A stretch of 37,570 nt of DNA, taken from IMG/VR virus record IMGVR_UViG_3300021381_000132, positions 1 to 37,570 of that record; one strand, written 5' to 3'. The notes below the pieces were generated by a model. The model did not search any database. It had not been told where the DNA came from and was given only the letters and a program-made list of their open reading frames with translations. Below, one piece after another: positions 1 through 8,387 of the stretch. Within the stretch, counting starts at the first letter, position 1, and every line of letters starts with the position of its first letter. This DNA is from a virus. The translations under genes and the position numbers were made by a program.

Positions 1-867
1 GTTGCGTCGAACGGCAGGCAGACGGGCATGATGCGCGCCGAAGACGATATGAAGGCAACCACTGGCATCTATGACGCTGCCCTTGGTGGTCGATCAAATG
101 AACAATCTGGCATTGCTATCCGCCAGAGACAGCTTGAAAGCGATATCTCAACCTCGATCTATACGGACAACCTCGCCAAATCCATTGAACACGCAGGCCG
201 CATCATGGTTGATATGATTCCGCGCGTTTACGATACTGACCGCATGATGCTCATCATGGGCGACGACGATGACCAGAAAATGGTGCGGGTGAATGGTCAG
301 GAAGTTACCATCGGGCCAGACGGGATGCCACAGGCAACGCCGGTCAATAACTTATCAAGCGGCAAGCATACTGTACGCGTTTCTGTTGGCCCGAATTATA
401 CCACGCGCCGTCAAGAGACTGCCGAAAGCATGATGCAGTTTGTTCAGGCATTCCCTGCTGCTGGTCAAGTCGCTGGTGATCTTATTGCCAAGTCTATGGA
501 TTGGCCGGACGCTGACAAGCTGGCAGAGCGCCTCAAGAAGATATTGCCACCCGGCATGATATCCCCAGAAGATTTGCCGCCGGAAGAGCAGCAGGCCATG
601 CAGAAACAGCAGCAACAAGCTATGGCGTCTGAGCAAGAGCAAGAACAAATACAGCGCGCCATGATTAGCGCAGAGATTCGCAGCAAAACAGCTAAGGCCA
701 CAGAGGATGAAGCCGACGCGGCGAAATCTCAGGCTGAGGCACAGCAAACACAAGTCGAGACGGCGATAATGTCCGGCGAATTGAATGACGCGATTGCACA
801 AATTGTGCAGCAGCAAGTCATGCTTGCGCTACGAGGCGCGGTACAACAGGGCTTTGGCCCACTCTAA
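1..867 (+). CDS. Portal protein, C-terminal part (left-end copy, 5' truncated)
   Basis: This is the C-terminal 288 residues of a P22-type portal protein; reading is open from base 1, so the gene enters from outside the window. The same protein is complete at 35223-37205, and the two align without gaps from here to the stop. The visible part ends in a Gln/Glu/Ala-rich helical tail (about residues 190-270), like the helical barrel region of P22 gp1. Portal forms the dodecameric DNA channel at one capsid vertex and docks terminase and the tail. Differences from the full copy cluster in the Gln-rich tail. The first 20 bases match the other copy poorly, then about 200 bases are identical. Confidence 0.93.
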   Translation, partial: VASNGRQTGMMRAEDDMKATTGIYDAALGGRSNEQSGIAIRQRQLESDISTSIYTDNLAKSIEHAGRIMVDMIPRVYDTDRMMLIMGDDDDQKMVRVNGQEVTIGPDGMPQATPVNNLSSGKHTVRVSVGPNYTTRRQETAESMMQFVQAFPAAGQVAGDLIAKSMDWPDADKLAERLKKILPPGMISPEDLPPEEQQAMQKQQQQAMASEQEQEQIQRAMISAEIRSKTAKATEDEADAAKSQAEAQQTQVETAIMSGELNDAIAQIVQQQVMLALRGAVQQGFGPL

Positions 868-1232
868 GGAAAACCATAAATGACCGATAATCTTGAAGCT
901 GCCCCCGTGGTGGTCGAAGAAATCGTGCAACCTGAGACCGAAGAGGTCGAAGCGCCGGAAGCGGCGGAAAGCACAGAAGGCGAACCCGTTGAGGTTGCCG
1001 CCGATGATGACGCAGACGGCGAAAAGCCCGGTGTCGAATCTGAGGAAAAAGCTAAATCTCGAAGTGAACGTCGCCGCGAAGCTAAGGAACGGATGCAGGA
1101 AGAACTGCGCGCCACCGAAGCCGCAAGGCGTGATCTTGAGGCCAAGCTAGAGCAGCACAAACTTGCTGCGAAGTCCCTGCCAAAACCAAGGCAGGAAGAT
1201 TACGACGACTATGAAGAATTCCAAGCCGCCAA
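1..1232 (+). repeat. Terminal repeat, left copy (pairs with 36339-37570)
   Basis: Each base p in 1-1232 corresponds to p+36338 with no insertions or deletions: the portal stop (867/37205) and scaffold start (880/37218) keep register. Identity is complete from about 21 to 225, then many substitutions appear, mostly in third codon positions. The overlap shows a unit length of about 36338 bp. The substitutions show that the two ends come from different alleles rather than one molecule read twice. Confidence 0.95.
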
Positions 1233-1728
1233 TAGCGCCTATTATTCAGTTCAGGCGCTGGACGGCAGGGAAGCGCAAAGGTTGGAGAGCGAAGCCGCAG
1301 ACCGGTTCAAGCAATCCCAGCACATCCAGCAACAGCAGGCCGCAGAGGATGCCCAAAACTGGGCGGACCAAGTGGCAGAAGCTAAGGGCCGATACGCAGA
1401 TTTTGAGCAAGTTGCGATGAGCGACAATGTTCGGATTTCGCAGGAAATGGCTCGCCAAATCGTACAATCCGATGTTGCGGCAGAGCTTGCTTACCACATC
1501 GGGAAAAACCCTGCGGTAGGCGATGCAATGGCAGCAATGCAACCGATTGACGTTGCTCGCGCGCTCGGACGGCTGGAAGCAACACTTAGCGCCCCGAAAC
1601 CAAAGACAGTCACAACAGCCCCAGATCCCATCACACCCGTTAGAGGCAAATCATCATCGGCAAAAGACCCCGGTGATATGAGTCCCTCAGAATATCGGGC
1701 GTGGGTGGATAAGGGCGGAACTTTTTAA
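880..1728 (+). CDS. Scaffolding protein (P22 gp8-like position and composition)
   Basis: This 282-residue protein lies between portal and coat, the place of P22 scaffold. Its first 50 residues are strongly acidic (Glu/Asp/Ala-rich), followed by a charged predicted coiled coil (about 55-90) and further Gln/Glu-rich helix. No catalytic motif is seen, as expected for an assembly chaperone that directs coat polymerisation and then leaves the procapsid. The start at 880 has AAGGA 9 bases upstream. P22 scaffold is about 303 residues, so the length fits. Assignment rests on synteny and composition; sequence similarity to gp8 cannot be judged by eye. Confidence 0.75.
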   Translation: MTDNLEAAPVVVEEIVQPETEEVEAPEAAESTEGEPVEVAADDDADGEKPGVESEEKAKSRSERRREAKERMQEELRATEAARRDLEAKLEQHKLAAKSLPKPRQEDYDDYEEFQAANSAYYSVQALDGREAQRLESEAADRFKQSQHIQQQQAAEDAQNWADQVAEAKGRYADFEQVAMSDNVRISQEMARQIVQSDVAAELAYHIGKNPAVGDAMAAMQPIDVARALGRLEATLSAPKPKTVTTAPDPITPVRGKSSSAKDPGDMSPSEYRAWVDKGGTF

Positions 1729-1740
1729 GGAGCCAATCAG

Positions 1741-2973
1741 ATGGCCAACACGTTTCTAACCCCATCAGTTTTCGCAAACGAAGGTCTGCGCCAACTTGAA
1801 AACGAGCTTGTTCTGGGTAACAAGGTTCACACCGACTATTCCAAAGAATTTGCGATGAACGGCGACACGATCAGCATTCGCCGCCCGACGCAGTATTTGG
1901 GTCAAGATGACAACCTGGATGTGTCTTCGTATTCCGAAGATATCACACAGGGCAAAACCACCATCAGCATGAACAAGACCGTTTCTATCAAGGTCGATGT
2001 CGGCGCGCTGGATGCAACCCTGTCTTTTGAGCGCGTACAAGAAGACGTGATTAAGCCAGTCGTGATCAAGATGCGTGACCGGATCGAAACAGAGCTTGCG
2101 GGCCTCTACAAGGATTTGTACTGGCATACCGGCACCCCCGGCACTGTCCCGAGCACGTTCTTGGCTCTTGGTGAAGGTGGCGCGATTATGACCGACGCTG
2201 CGATCCCTAACTCGGATCGCTTCGCGGTTCACGGCACCAACGCATCCCTGCAACTCGCTGATGGCCTCAAAGGCGTCTATGTCCAAGGCAAAGCGAAGAC
2301 CGCATTTGAAGAGGCCGAAATCGGGCGCTATGCCGGGTTCAACAACTATGAATCTGTCCATGCTCCTACGCACACGGTCGGTGTTGCAACTGGTACGCCG
2401 CTTGTGAATGGCGCTGCTCAAGGCGTGACCTATGCGGCGTCTAAAGACACATGGACGCAATCGCTGGTAACGGATGGCTGGACCAACAGCACGGCGGGCA
2501 TTCTGCTTCAAGGCGACGTGTTCACGATTGCTGGCGTGTTTTCCGTCAATCCCGTTTCGAAGGAAAGCACGGGGCGCTTGCAAACGTTCGTTGTCACCGC
2601 CGACGCTGCGTCTGGTGCCTCAACCGGACCATCTACTCTGACCGTATCGCCACCAATGATCACGTCCGGCGCTTATCAGACGGTCACAGCAGCGCCTGCC
2701 GACAATGCAGCCATTGTGGTCAAGTCAGGCACTGGCGGCACTGGTTACAAGCAGTCTTTGCTTTTGCATCCCAAAGCGTTCACGCTGGTTACGCGGCCTC
2801 TCAAGATTGCATCTGGCGCTGGTCTCAAGACTTCCACCAAATCCGGCAACAAGGTCACTATCTCTTGCTCCGAATGGGTGGACGGCAACACGCTTCAGCA
2901 TAACATGCGCTTTGACATGCTGTTCGGCGTGAAGTGCCTCGATCCTCGCTTGGGTCTGCGCCTTACCAACTAA
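1741..2973 (+). CDS. Major capsid (coat) protein, P22 gp5 family
   Basis: The 410-residue product opens with MANTFLTPSVFANEGL and continues with a segment naming tethered N-terminal helices and the 'GDTISIRRP' strand, both typical of the P22 coat protein family. P22 coat is 430 residues. A Ser/Thr/Gly-rich stretch at about 215-320 fits the inserted I-domain region of this HK97-fold family, and a conserved-looking core follows to the C-terminus. It should form the T=7-type shell with the scaffold gene just upstream. The start has AAGGAG 8 bases upstream. A hairpin terminator follows the stop, which could raise coat dosage relative to downstream genes. Confidence 0.93.
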   Translation: MANTFLTPSVFANEGLRQLENELVLGNKVHTDYSKEFAMNGDTISIRRPTQYLGQDDNLDVSSYSEDITQGKTTISMNKTVSIKVDVGALDATLSFERVQEDVIKPVVIKMRDRIETELAGLYKDLYWHTGTPGTVPSTFLALGEGGAIMTDAAIPNSDRFAVHGTNASLQLADGLKGVYVQGKAKTAFEEAEIGRYAGFNNYESVHAPTHTVGVATGTPLVNGAAQGVTYAASKDTWTQSLVTDGWTNSTAGILLQGDVFTIAGVFSVNPVSKESTGRLQTFVVTADAASGASTGPSTLTVSPPMITSGAYQTVTAAPADNAAIVVKSGTGGTGYKQSLLLHPKAFTLVTRPLKIASGAGLKTSTKSGNKVTISCSEWVDGNTLQHNMRFDMLFGVKCLDPRLGLRLTN

Positions 2974-2981
2974 AACCATGG

Positions 2982-3011
2982 CGGGGCTGTAATGGCCCCG
3001 TCTCTTTCTTT
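2982..3011 (+). terminator. Hairpin with T-rich tail after coat gene
   Basis: CGGGGC (2982-2987) and GCCCCG (2995-3000) form a perfect 6-bp stem with a 7-base loop, followed by a T/C run (TCTCTTTCTTT, 3001-3011). It sits just after the coat stop and before the next gene's ribosome site, so partial termination or 3'-end protection of coat mRNA is the likely role. Confidence 0.6.
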
Positions 3012-3026
3012 GCAAGGGGCGTTTAT

Positions 3027-3413
3027 ATGGCAACTGTTCTTGATATCGTCCAGCGGGCTCTGCGTAAGGCAAAGGTCTTGGGGCATGGCGCTGATGCTAC
3101 ATCTGAGGACGCGGCACCCGCGCTAGAAGATTTGAATATGATGCTTGCTGCTTGGACGCTTGCCGCCGTTGATATCACGCATGCGGCGCTCACTCTAACC
3201 GACACATTCCCTCTGGCTGATGAGTTTGAGGAAGGCGCTGTTTACATGCTGGCGTCACGTATTGTGGTAGACTTTGCATTTCCTGCGCAATTCGATGCAG
3301 ACGATTTTTTCCGCAGGATACAGGCGGCGTATGCCGTTGTTCCTGACACGACTATCCCCGCCGCTCTTACCTGCACAGTTTCGCAGGGCGGCACGACGAG
3401 GCGGTTTATCTAA
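3027..3413 (+). CDS. Head-tail adaptor, P22 gp4-like tail accessory factor
   Basis: The 128-residue protein begins MATVLDIVQRALRKAKVLG and has the 'EDAAPALEDLNMMLAAW' helix typical of the P22 gp4 tail accessory family. In P22, gp4 binds the bottom of the portal after packaging and starts neck assembly, to which gp10 and gp26 then add. The open frame extends upstream to 2934 inside the coat gene, but the ATG at 3027 is preceded by AAGGGGC and starts the conserved sequence, so it is chosen. The gp10 homologue two genes downstream supports the call. P22 gp4 is longer (about 166 residues). Confidence 0.8.
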   Translation: MATVLDIVQRALRKAKVLGHGADATSEDAAPALEDLNMMLAAWTLAAVDITHAALTLTDTFPLADEFEEGAVYMLASRIVVDFAFPAQFDADDFFRRIQAAYAVVPDTTIPAALTCTVSQGGTTRRFI

Positions 3414-3754
3414 TGAACGCGCTAGCAGGATACGGCAAGTCTACAAAGAACGCATTGTCAGGATTGGGCATTCGCCCGTTTGATCCGGCCAAAGACGTGC
3501 CGCAGGATATGGGCCTTGGCGGTCTGTCAACAGAATACACGGTAACAAATGAAGCCCCAGACGGCGGGTTCTGGAATATCCCCAGCATTTGGTGGACGCC
3601 TGACGGTAGGCCGTCGCGTGTTGATCCAGACGCTGCGCAGGCGTTTGCGATGGAATACGAGCAACGCACTGGCAAAAAGTTTCGCCGCTACCCAGACCCC
3701 GGCAGAGCGTCCTTTTTCGCCATGAGCAGAAGCGCAAACGGAGGCGGAAGCTAA
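3413..3754 (+). CDS. Hypothetical protein in the head-tail joining module
   Basis: This 113-residue protein lies between gp4-like and gp10-like tail factors, overlapping the preceding stop and the following ATG by one base each, so it is translated with the structural genes. It has a Pro/Gly-rich middle (WWTPDGRPSRVDPDAAQAFA, about residues 61-80) and a basic C-terminal third (KKFRRYPDP). No transmembrane segment or catalytic motif is visible. A minor virion or assembly protein is likely from position only. I do not recognise the family. Confidence 0.75.
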   Translation: MNALAGYGKSTKNALSGLGIRPFDPAKDVPQDMGLGGLSTEYTVTNEAPDGGFWNIPSIWWTPDGRPSRVDPDAAQAFAMEYEQRTGKKFRRYPDPGRASFFAMSRSANGGGS

Positions 3755-5094
3755 TGCCCCTTGTCCCATTCGCCACCAAATCAAGCGGCAATCGTGGCTA
3801 CAGCGGCGAGCGGCTTGTAAACTTATTTGCTAGACCTGCGGACGGTGTGACCGAGGTGCCATTGATCGGGCGCGGTGGGGCGATAGAAACTGCTGATGTA
3901 TCTGGTTCTGTGCGGGGCGTTTATGAGTTCAACGCTGCTTTGTATGCGGTGGCTAATGGCAACCTCGTCAAAGTGGTCGGCGCGACTGTTACTGTAATCG
4001 GCGCGGTCGGCACGAGTGAAAACGTATGCTTTGCATCAAATGCCACACAAATGGCGATCCTTATTGGGTCAGCTTACTATGTGAGTGATGGCGTCACTGT
4101 GACGAGCTACAGCACGGGCGCAATAACAACGCCGGTTTGGGTCACGTCACTTGACGGTTATATCATCGTGGGCGGATCTGGCCAGGGTCGTGACGACTTG
4201 ATCACGGTTTCAGGGCTTGATGACGCAACCACATTCTCAGGGCTGGACTTCGCGGCGGCAGAGGCGTCTTCGGATGCTATCGTGTCGGTGCTGGCAGACC
4301 ACAGTGAATTGTGGGTGTTCGGTGAAAAGACAATTCAGGTATTCTACAACAGCGGTGACGCAGATTTCCCATTCTCCCCAAATGCGGGCGCTATGGTTGA
4401 ACGCGGGCTGCACAAGGCAACAACGGTTGCCAAAGAAGACAACGCCGTCTTTTTCGTTGGTGACGATCTGGTGTCGTATCGGGCGACTGGTGTCGCGCCG
4501 GTGGTCATTAGCACACGTGAGATTGAAGAAAAGCTTCGGGCCAATACGGTTCACTCTGCCATCACGTTTGAAGAGCGCGGGCATAAGTTTTACGCAATCC
4601 GCATGATTGATGCGCCAACGCTTGTTTTCGATATGACGACAAGCCTATGGCATGAACGCACAAGCGGGACAGAGGAACAGCCTTGGTTTATCGTTTGCGG
4701 CGGGCGGATTGGCTCAACGCAGTATTTTGGAACAGACACGGGCAAGATTGTCACGATCGACAAGAACACATATGACGATGATGGGCAGACCATTGTTGCC
4801 GAGGCGGTATCATCGCCGGAATACAGGTCAGACCATTTTAGCGTTTCTCGCATCCATTTGAACGTTGAGGGCGGCATTGGTGGCATTGGTCGGACCCCGC
4901 GCATTGCCTTGGAAACGTCAAGAGATGGGCGCAATTGGTCGCAAGAGCGGTGGCGTGATCTTGGCGGGCTTGGCGATTTTAGCCATGTTGTTGAATGGCA
5001 CGGGCTTGGCGCTTTCAGGCGCTTTCAGGTTCGCATCAGGATTACAGACCGGGTAGGGCGTGACTTGTACGGGGTGAAATATGACGTCGCGTAA
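3754..5094 (+). CDS. Packaged DNA stabilisation protein, P22 gp10-like tail factor
   Basis: The 446-residue protein matches the P22 gp10 (phage stabilisation) family in its start (MPLVPFATKSSGNRGYSGERLVNLFARP) and in the run of beta-strand repeats typical of its propeller-like body. P22 gp10 is 472 residues. Gp10 forms the hexameric second ring of the neck below gp4 and keeps packaged DNA in the head. The gene starts at the stop of the upstream unknown and overlaps the collar gene by 14 bases. No gp26 needle homologue was recognised nearby; the collar/fibre protein next in line may serve in part. Confidence 0.88.
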   Translation: MPLVPFATKSSGNRGYSGERLVNLFARPADGVTEVPLIGRGGAIETADVSGSVRGVYEFNAALYAVANGNLVKVVGATVTVIGAVGTSENVCFASNATQMAILIGSAYYVSDGVTVTSYSTGAITTPVWVTSLDGYIIVGGSGQGRDDLITVSGLDDATTFSGLDFAAAEASSDAIVSVLADHSELWVFGEKTIQVFYNSGDADFPFSPNAGAMVERGLHKATTVAKEDNAVFFVGDDLVSYRATGVAPVVISTREIEEKLRANTVHSAITFEERGHKFYAIRMIDAPTLVFDMTTSLWHERTSGTEEQPWFIVCGGRIGSTQYFGTDTGKIVTIDKNTYDDDGQTIVAEAVSSPEYRSDHFSVSRIHLNVEGGIGGIGRTPRIALETSRDGRNWSQERWRDLGGLGDFSHVVEWHGLGAFRRFQVRIRITDRVGRDLYGVKYDVA

Positions 5095-5800
5095 TATCCC
5101 CAGCTTTGCCCCGCGCGGTGATACGGAAATAGGTTTTGTTGAGGGCAAAAAGGTTAAAATTACACCGCAGTTTATGCGATGGCTGGATAGTTTCCGCATT
5201 CGAGTACAGTCACAGGCAACGGAAGCCGGTGTGGTTCTGGACTATGCCGGAAGCGTTGCGCCGGATGGATATCTGATTTGCGACGGGTCGCAGGTATCTA
5301 AAAGCACATATGCAAACCTCTATGCCGTGGTTGGTGACACTTTCGGGACCGGGACTAGCACAACATTTGCGCTTCCCCAGCAAGCTAACCGTTTCCGCAT
5401 TGGCGCGGGTAGCATTGCGGCATTGGGTCAGACAGCGGGATCAGAAACTATCACGTTGACAGAGTCGCAGATGCCTGCGCACAGCCACACGGTAACTGAC
5501 CCCGGCCACGAACATGCAGTAACGGACCCAGAACACAGTCACGGCGTAACAGACCCCGGCCACACTCATACAGCAGCCGCCCCATCCGGCGCAGCAGATA
5601 GCGCAACTGGGGCTGTCACTACAAGCGCAACATCTGGCAACACAGGCAGCGCCACAACGGGCGTTAGTGTAGATAACGCTGCAACAGGCGTAACGGTGGA
5701 CAGTGCGGAGACGGGCGTAACGGTGGACGACACAGGCGGCGGCGATGCGGTCAATATCACGCCACCCGCCATGGGCTTTAATTGGATCATCAAAACGTGA
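5081..5800 (+). CDS. Tail collar domain protein with HxH metal-binding repeats
   Basis: A phage tail collar domain (PF07484 type) occupies about residues 53-110, with the typical 'GSVAPDGYLICDGS' start and 'TFALPQQANRFRIGAG' end. After it come four His-x-His motifs at residues 134-136, 143-145, 152-154 and 161-163, exactly nine residues apart, within repeats of VTDPxHxH. Three more nine-residue repeats (TGVxVDxA) follow, then a conserved short C-terminal tip ending MGFNWIIKT. In T4-type fibre tips, HxH motifs from three chains bind iron along the fibre axis; the same is expected here. A trimeric needle or short fibre is the likely product. Confidence 0.85.
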   Translation: MTSRNIPSFAPRGDTEIGFVEGKKVKITPQFMRWLDSFRIRVQSQATEAGVVLDYAGSVAPDGYLICDGSQVSKSTYANLYAVVGDTFGTGTSTTFALPQQANRFRIGAGSIAALGQTAGSETITLTESQMPAHSHTVTDPGHEHAVTDPEHSHGVTDPGHTHTAAAPSGAADSATGAVTTSATSGNTGSATTGVSVDNAATGVTVDSAETGVTVDDTGGGDAVNITPPAMGFNWIIKT

Positions 5801-6207
5801 TACGCGCCGGCATCATTGAGGATATACCGCGCATTGTCGAAATGGGGCGAAAGTTTCACAAGGCGGGCGGGGTGAAGGCACCATACTCAGAGGCAGCAAC
5901 ATCTAAGACCGTTCAGCACCTCATAGAAAGCCCTGACGGTGTTTTGCTTGTTTCTGGTCAAGGCATGATCGGCGGGGCTACTATGCTCGCCTACTGTGCG
6001 GACAACTGGAAAATTGCGGTTGAATTGTTCTGGTGGTGTGAGGATCGGCAAGGGTTGAATCTATTGCGCGGGTTTGAGCAGTGGGCTGTATCCGCTGGGG
6101 CTAATGAAATTAGAATGACAACGATTCACAGCCTAGACGGTGCTGATCGTATTTTATCCCGGCGCGGGTATGCGCCCTCCGAAATCAGTCACGGAAAGGT
6201 GATTTAA
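5797..6207 (+). CDS. GNAT-family N-acetyltransferase in the tail module
   Basis: The 136-residue product starts MIRAGIIEDIPRIVEMGRKF, the usual beta1-alpha1 opening of GNAT acyltransferases, and continues with the beta4 region (VELFWWCED), a Q/G-containing acyl-CoA loop (about 85-91) and a final strand near SRRGYAPSE. The GTG at 5797 overlaps the collar stop as GTGA and starts the conserved part; a TTG at 5782 is an alternative. GNAT genes inside phage tail modules are known but their substrates are unsettled. Acetylation of a virion protein or of a host factor is possible. Confidence 0.8.
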   Translation: MIRAGIIEDIPRIVEMGRKFHKAGGVKAPYSEAATSKTVQHLIESPDGVLLVSGQGMIGGATMLAYCADNWKIAVELFWWCEDRQGLNLLRGFEQWAVSAGANEIRMTTIHSLDGADRILSRRGYAPSEISHGKVI

Positions 6208-7227
6208 ATGGCACTTGGAACACTTGGCATTCTTGGTCTGGCTACGGCGGCTGGTGGCGTTGCGCAGGGCATGGCGGCGAAATCAGCGGCGGATTCGCAG
6301 GCCGAAGCGGCGAACAACGCGAATGATACTGAGCGTTACATTTATGACCAAAACGTTGCGCTAACAGAGCCCGCGCGCGAGATCGGCAACAATGCCCTAG
6401 CCGCGCTGGCATTCGAAAGCGGGCTTGGCGCTGCTCCGACATTCGGCGGAACGTCTCCATATCAGATTCAGGAAACTTACACGCCAGGGGCCGCGTCGGA
6501 ATCAGCGTATAATCCATATGCGGGGCCACAGGGCGGCGGCGTATATGCTGGCGACGGTTTGAACCTTGGCGAAAGCAGGGCGGCTGGCACGTCAGGGCAA
6601 GGCGTGACAAGCTACGGCGTCAACGGTCAAACATTCGGAACACGTGCCGATGCGCAGTCATATCTTGACGGATTGCCGCAACAAGGTGGAACGCAATATC
6701 AAGGCGTCAATCTGCCGGATCCGAATCTTGATCTATCAACGGAATCCTTCGAGGCATCGCCCGGTTATCAGTTTCGACTGAATGAGGGCAACAAGGCACT
6801 TGAGCGGATGGCATCTGCGCGCGGTATGCGGTTCTCAGGCACTGCGGCAAAAGACGCCATGCGGTTTGCCCAAGGTATCGGGTCTGAGGAATACGGCAAT
6901 TTCGTAAACCGTGAGACTGATCAATTCAACAGAAGCTACGGCGTTGGGCAGGATAAGCTAAACGCTCTGCGCGGCCTTTCAGGTGTTGGCCAGACAGCCA
7001 CACAAGCGCAAATCAGCGCGGGCAATAATTACAGCAGCGCATATGGCCAGAACTCGCTTGCGGCCGGCAATGCTGCGGCCCAAGGCTCAATAGGTGTTGG
7101 CAATGCCATAACAGGCGGGATTAACAGCCTGTCGGGACTATACGGGCAGGCGCAATCCGGTTATCTTGGGCAAAACCCCGGCTTTGGCATCACGCCTTCA
7201 TTTAATCCATTCGCGGGAGTGTCCTAA
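6208..7227 (+). CDS. Virion internal / DNA ejection protein (first of three)
   Basis: This 339-residue, Gly/Ala/Ser/Gln-rich protein begins with a hydrophobic Gly/Ala stretch (residues 3-25) and then a helical Asn/Ala segment. A recognisable core at about 170-250 (PGYQFRLNEGNKALERMASARG, then NRSYGVGQDKLNALRGL) is shared by many podovirus ejection proteins related in position to P22 gp7. It is followed immediately by two more ejection-type genes with one-base overlaps. In P22, gp7, gp20 and gp16 leave the head with the DNA and form the cell-envelope conduit. Exact equivalence to gp7 is inferred from order and composition. Confidence 0.72.
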   Translation: MALGTLGILGLATAAGGVAQGMAAKSAADSQAEAANNANDTERYIYDQNVALTEPAREIGNNALAALAFESGLGAAPTFGGTSPYQIQETYTPGAASESAYNPYAGPQGGGVYAGDGLNLGESRAAGTSGQGVTSYGVNGQTFGTRADAQSYLDGLPQQGGTQYQGVNLPDPNLDLSTESFEASPGYQFRLNEGNKALERMASARGMRFSGTAAKDAMRFAQGIGSEEYGNFVNRETDQFNRSYGVGQDKLNALRGLSGVGQTATQAQISAGNNYSSAYGQNSLAAGNAAAQGSIGVGNAITGGINSLSGLYGQAQSGYLGQNPGFGITPSFNPFAGVS

Positions 7228-8387
7228 TGCAGCAAATTCAATCAAACCCAGGCGGCAACTTCCTTGCAGGTTTGACGGGTGGGATGCAGGCAGGCCAGAA
7301 TATTCGCCAAGCCAATGATCAGAACGCCCTGCGCAACATCTTTGCCACGCAGAACATTAACGACCCGGCTGTTCAGCAGAAGATTATGGGGCTTGATCCG
7401 CAAGCGGGCATGGCGTTGCAAGACCGAGCATATCAGCGCGAACAGGACACCTATCAGCGCGGACGGCAGGAAGTTGCTGATTCGCGGGCTGAACAGACTT
7501 TCCAAATGAACATCAGGCAAGCCGCTGCGCAAATGTCTGACGCAGAGCGGCAACAGGAAGCGGCCAAGATAGAGCGCGGCATGATGCCCGCTATTCAGTT
7601 TTTCGAGCAAGGCAATCTTCCGGGGTTCAATTCTGTGTTGGAAGCGGCGGGTGAACAGCCTATTGCGTCACTTGATCAGGCTCCGGCTGTTCTGCGTAAG
7701 TACAAGTCGGTATTCGACGCCTTGGTTGATGTTAAGGAGTTCAATGCGGGGCCGGATGCACAGTCACCAGAGGGTAAGCGCGCGGCGGATGCTAAAGCTG
7801 GCCTGCTTGATTTGAATGTCCCGCAGGTTGATTTCGAGACAGAACAGAAGTTTCGTAAGGAATTCTTGGGCATTCCGGCTGTTAAGGCGTTTTCTGAGCA
7901 AGCGCAGGCTTATGATCGGATTATCAATTCCGCGACTGACCCAAGCCCTGCTGGCGATCTGGCATTGATCTTCAACTTCATGAAGGTTCTTGATCCTGGT
8001 TCGGTTGTTCGTGAGAGCGAATTTGAAACGGCGGCGCAGGCAACGGCATGGCTTCAGCAAAGCGAAGAACTTGGCATTAACGTTCCACAGCCTGTTGCGG
8101 GCGCTATTCGCAAGATGGCGTCGGGTCAGAGGCTTGCACCCGCGCAACGTGATGACTTTGTGGGCCGTGCTGGAAATCTTTATGACGGTGCCGAGCGCGG
8201 GTTTATGAACATCAAGTCGCAGTATGAGCAAAAGGCGGAAGACTACAATCTTGACCCTCAACGCAGCTTGATGGACTTCAGACGCCCAAGCGACGCGCCG
8301 CAACCTGCGGCCCCGGTCCAACGCGGTGACGTGCCTGCAAGCCAGCTTTCAGATGAAGACCTCTTGCGCTTATATGGTGTTGAATAA
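7227..8387 (+). CDS. Virion internal / DNA ejection protein (second of three, gp20-like place)
   Basis: The 386-residue protein is Gln/Ala/Asp-rich and largely predicted helical, with dense QxxxR and coiled-coil-like stretches at about 60-125 (LQDRAYQREQDTYQRGRQ). It has no transmembrane segment or catalytic motif. A region near 215-300 (IPAVKAFSEQAQAYDRII, then FIFNFMKVLDPGSVVRE-like) resembles a motif common to T7- and P22-type internal proteins. Its ATG overlaps the previous stop and its stop overlaps the next ATG, so the three genes form a tight ejection cassette. Confidence 0.72.
   Translation: MQQIQSNPGGNFLAGLTGGMQAGQNIRQANDQNALRNIFATQNINDPAVQQKIMGLDPQAGMALQDRAYQREQDTYQRGRQEVADSRAEQTFQMNIRQAAAQMSDAERQQEAAKIERGMMPAIQFFEQGNLPGFNSVLEAAGEQPIASLDQAPAVLRKYKSVFDALVDVKEFNAGPDAQSPEGKRAADAKAGLLDLNVPQVDFETEQKFRKEFLGIPAVKAFSEQAQAYDRIINSATDPSPAGDLALIFNFMKVLDPGSVVRESEFETAAQATAWLQQSEELGINVPQPVAGAIRKMASGQRLAPAQRDDFVGRAGNLYDGAERGFMNIKSQYEQKAEDYNLDPQRSLMDFRRPSDAPQPAAPVQRGDVPASQLSDEDLLRLYGVE

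Noticed and set aside
355-816. 153-codon minus-strand frame inside the portal gene, also present at 36693-37154
   Set aside because: It is kept in both copies only because the portal code on the other strand is kept; Leu/Cys/Arg-rich composition and no ribosome site mark it as a shadow.
1765-2583. 272-codon minus-strand frame across the coat gene
   Set aside because: It lies fully under a well-recognised coat gene, and has Arg/Ala-rich shadow composition with no operon context.
5490-5740. Regularly spaced short repeats that might suggest a CRISPR or tandem non-coding repeat
   Set aside because: Period is 27 bp and in frame, encoding nine-residue HxH and TGVxVD repeats of the collar fibre; there are no spacers.
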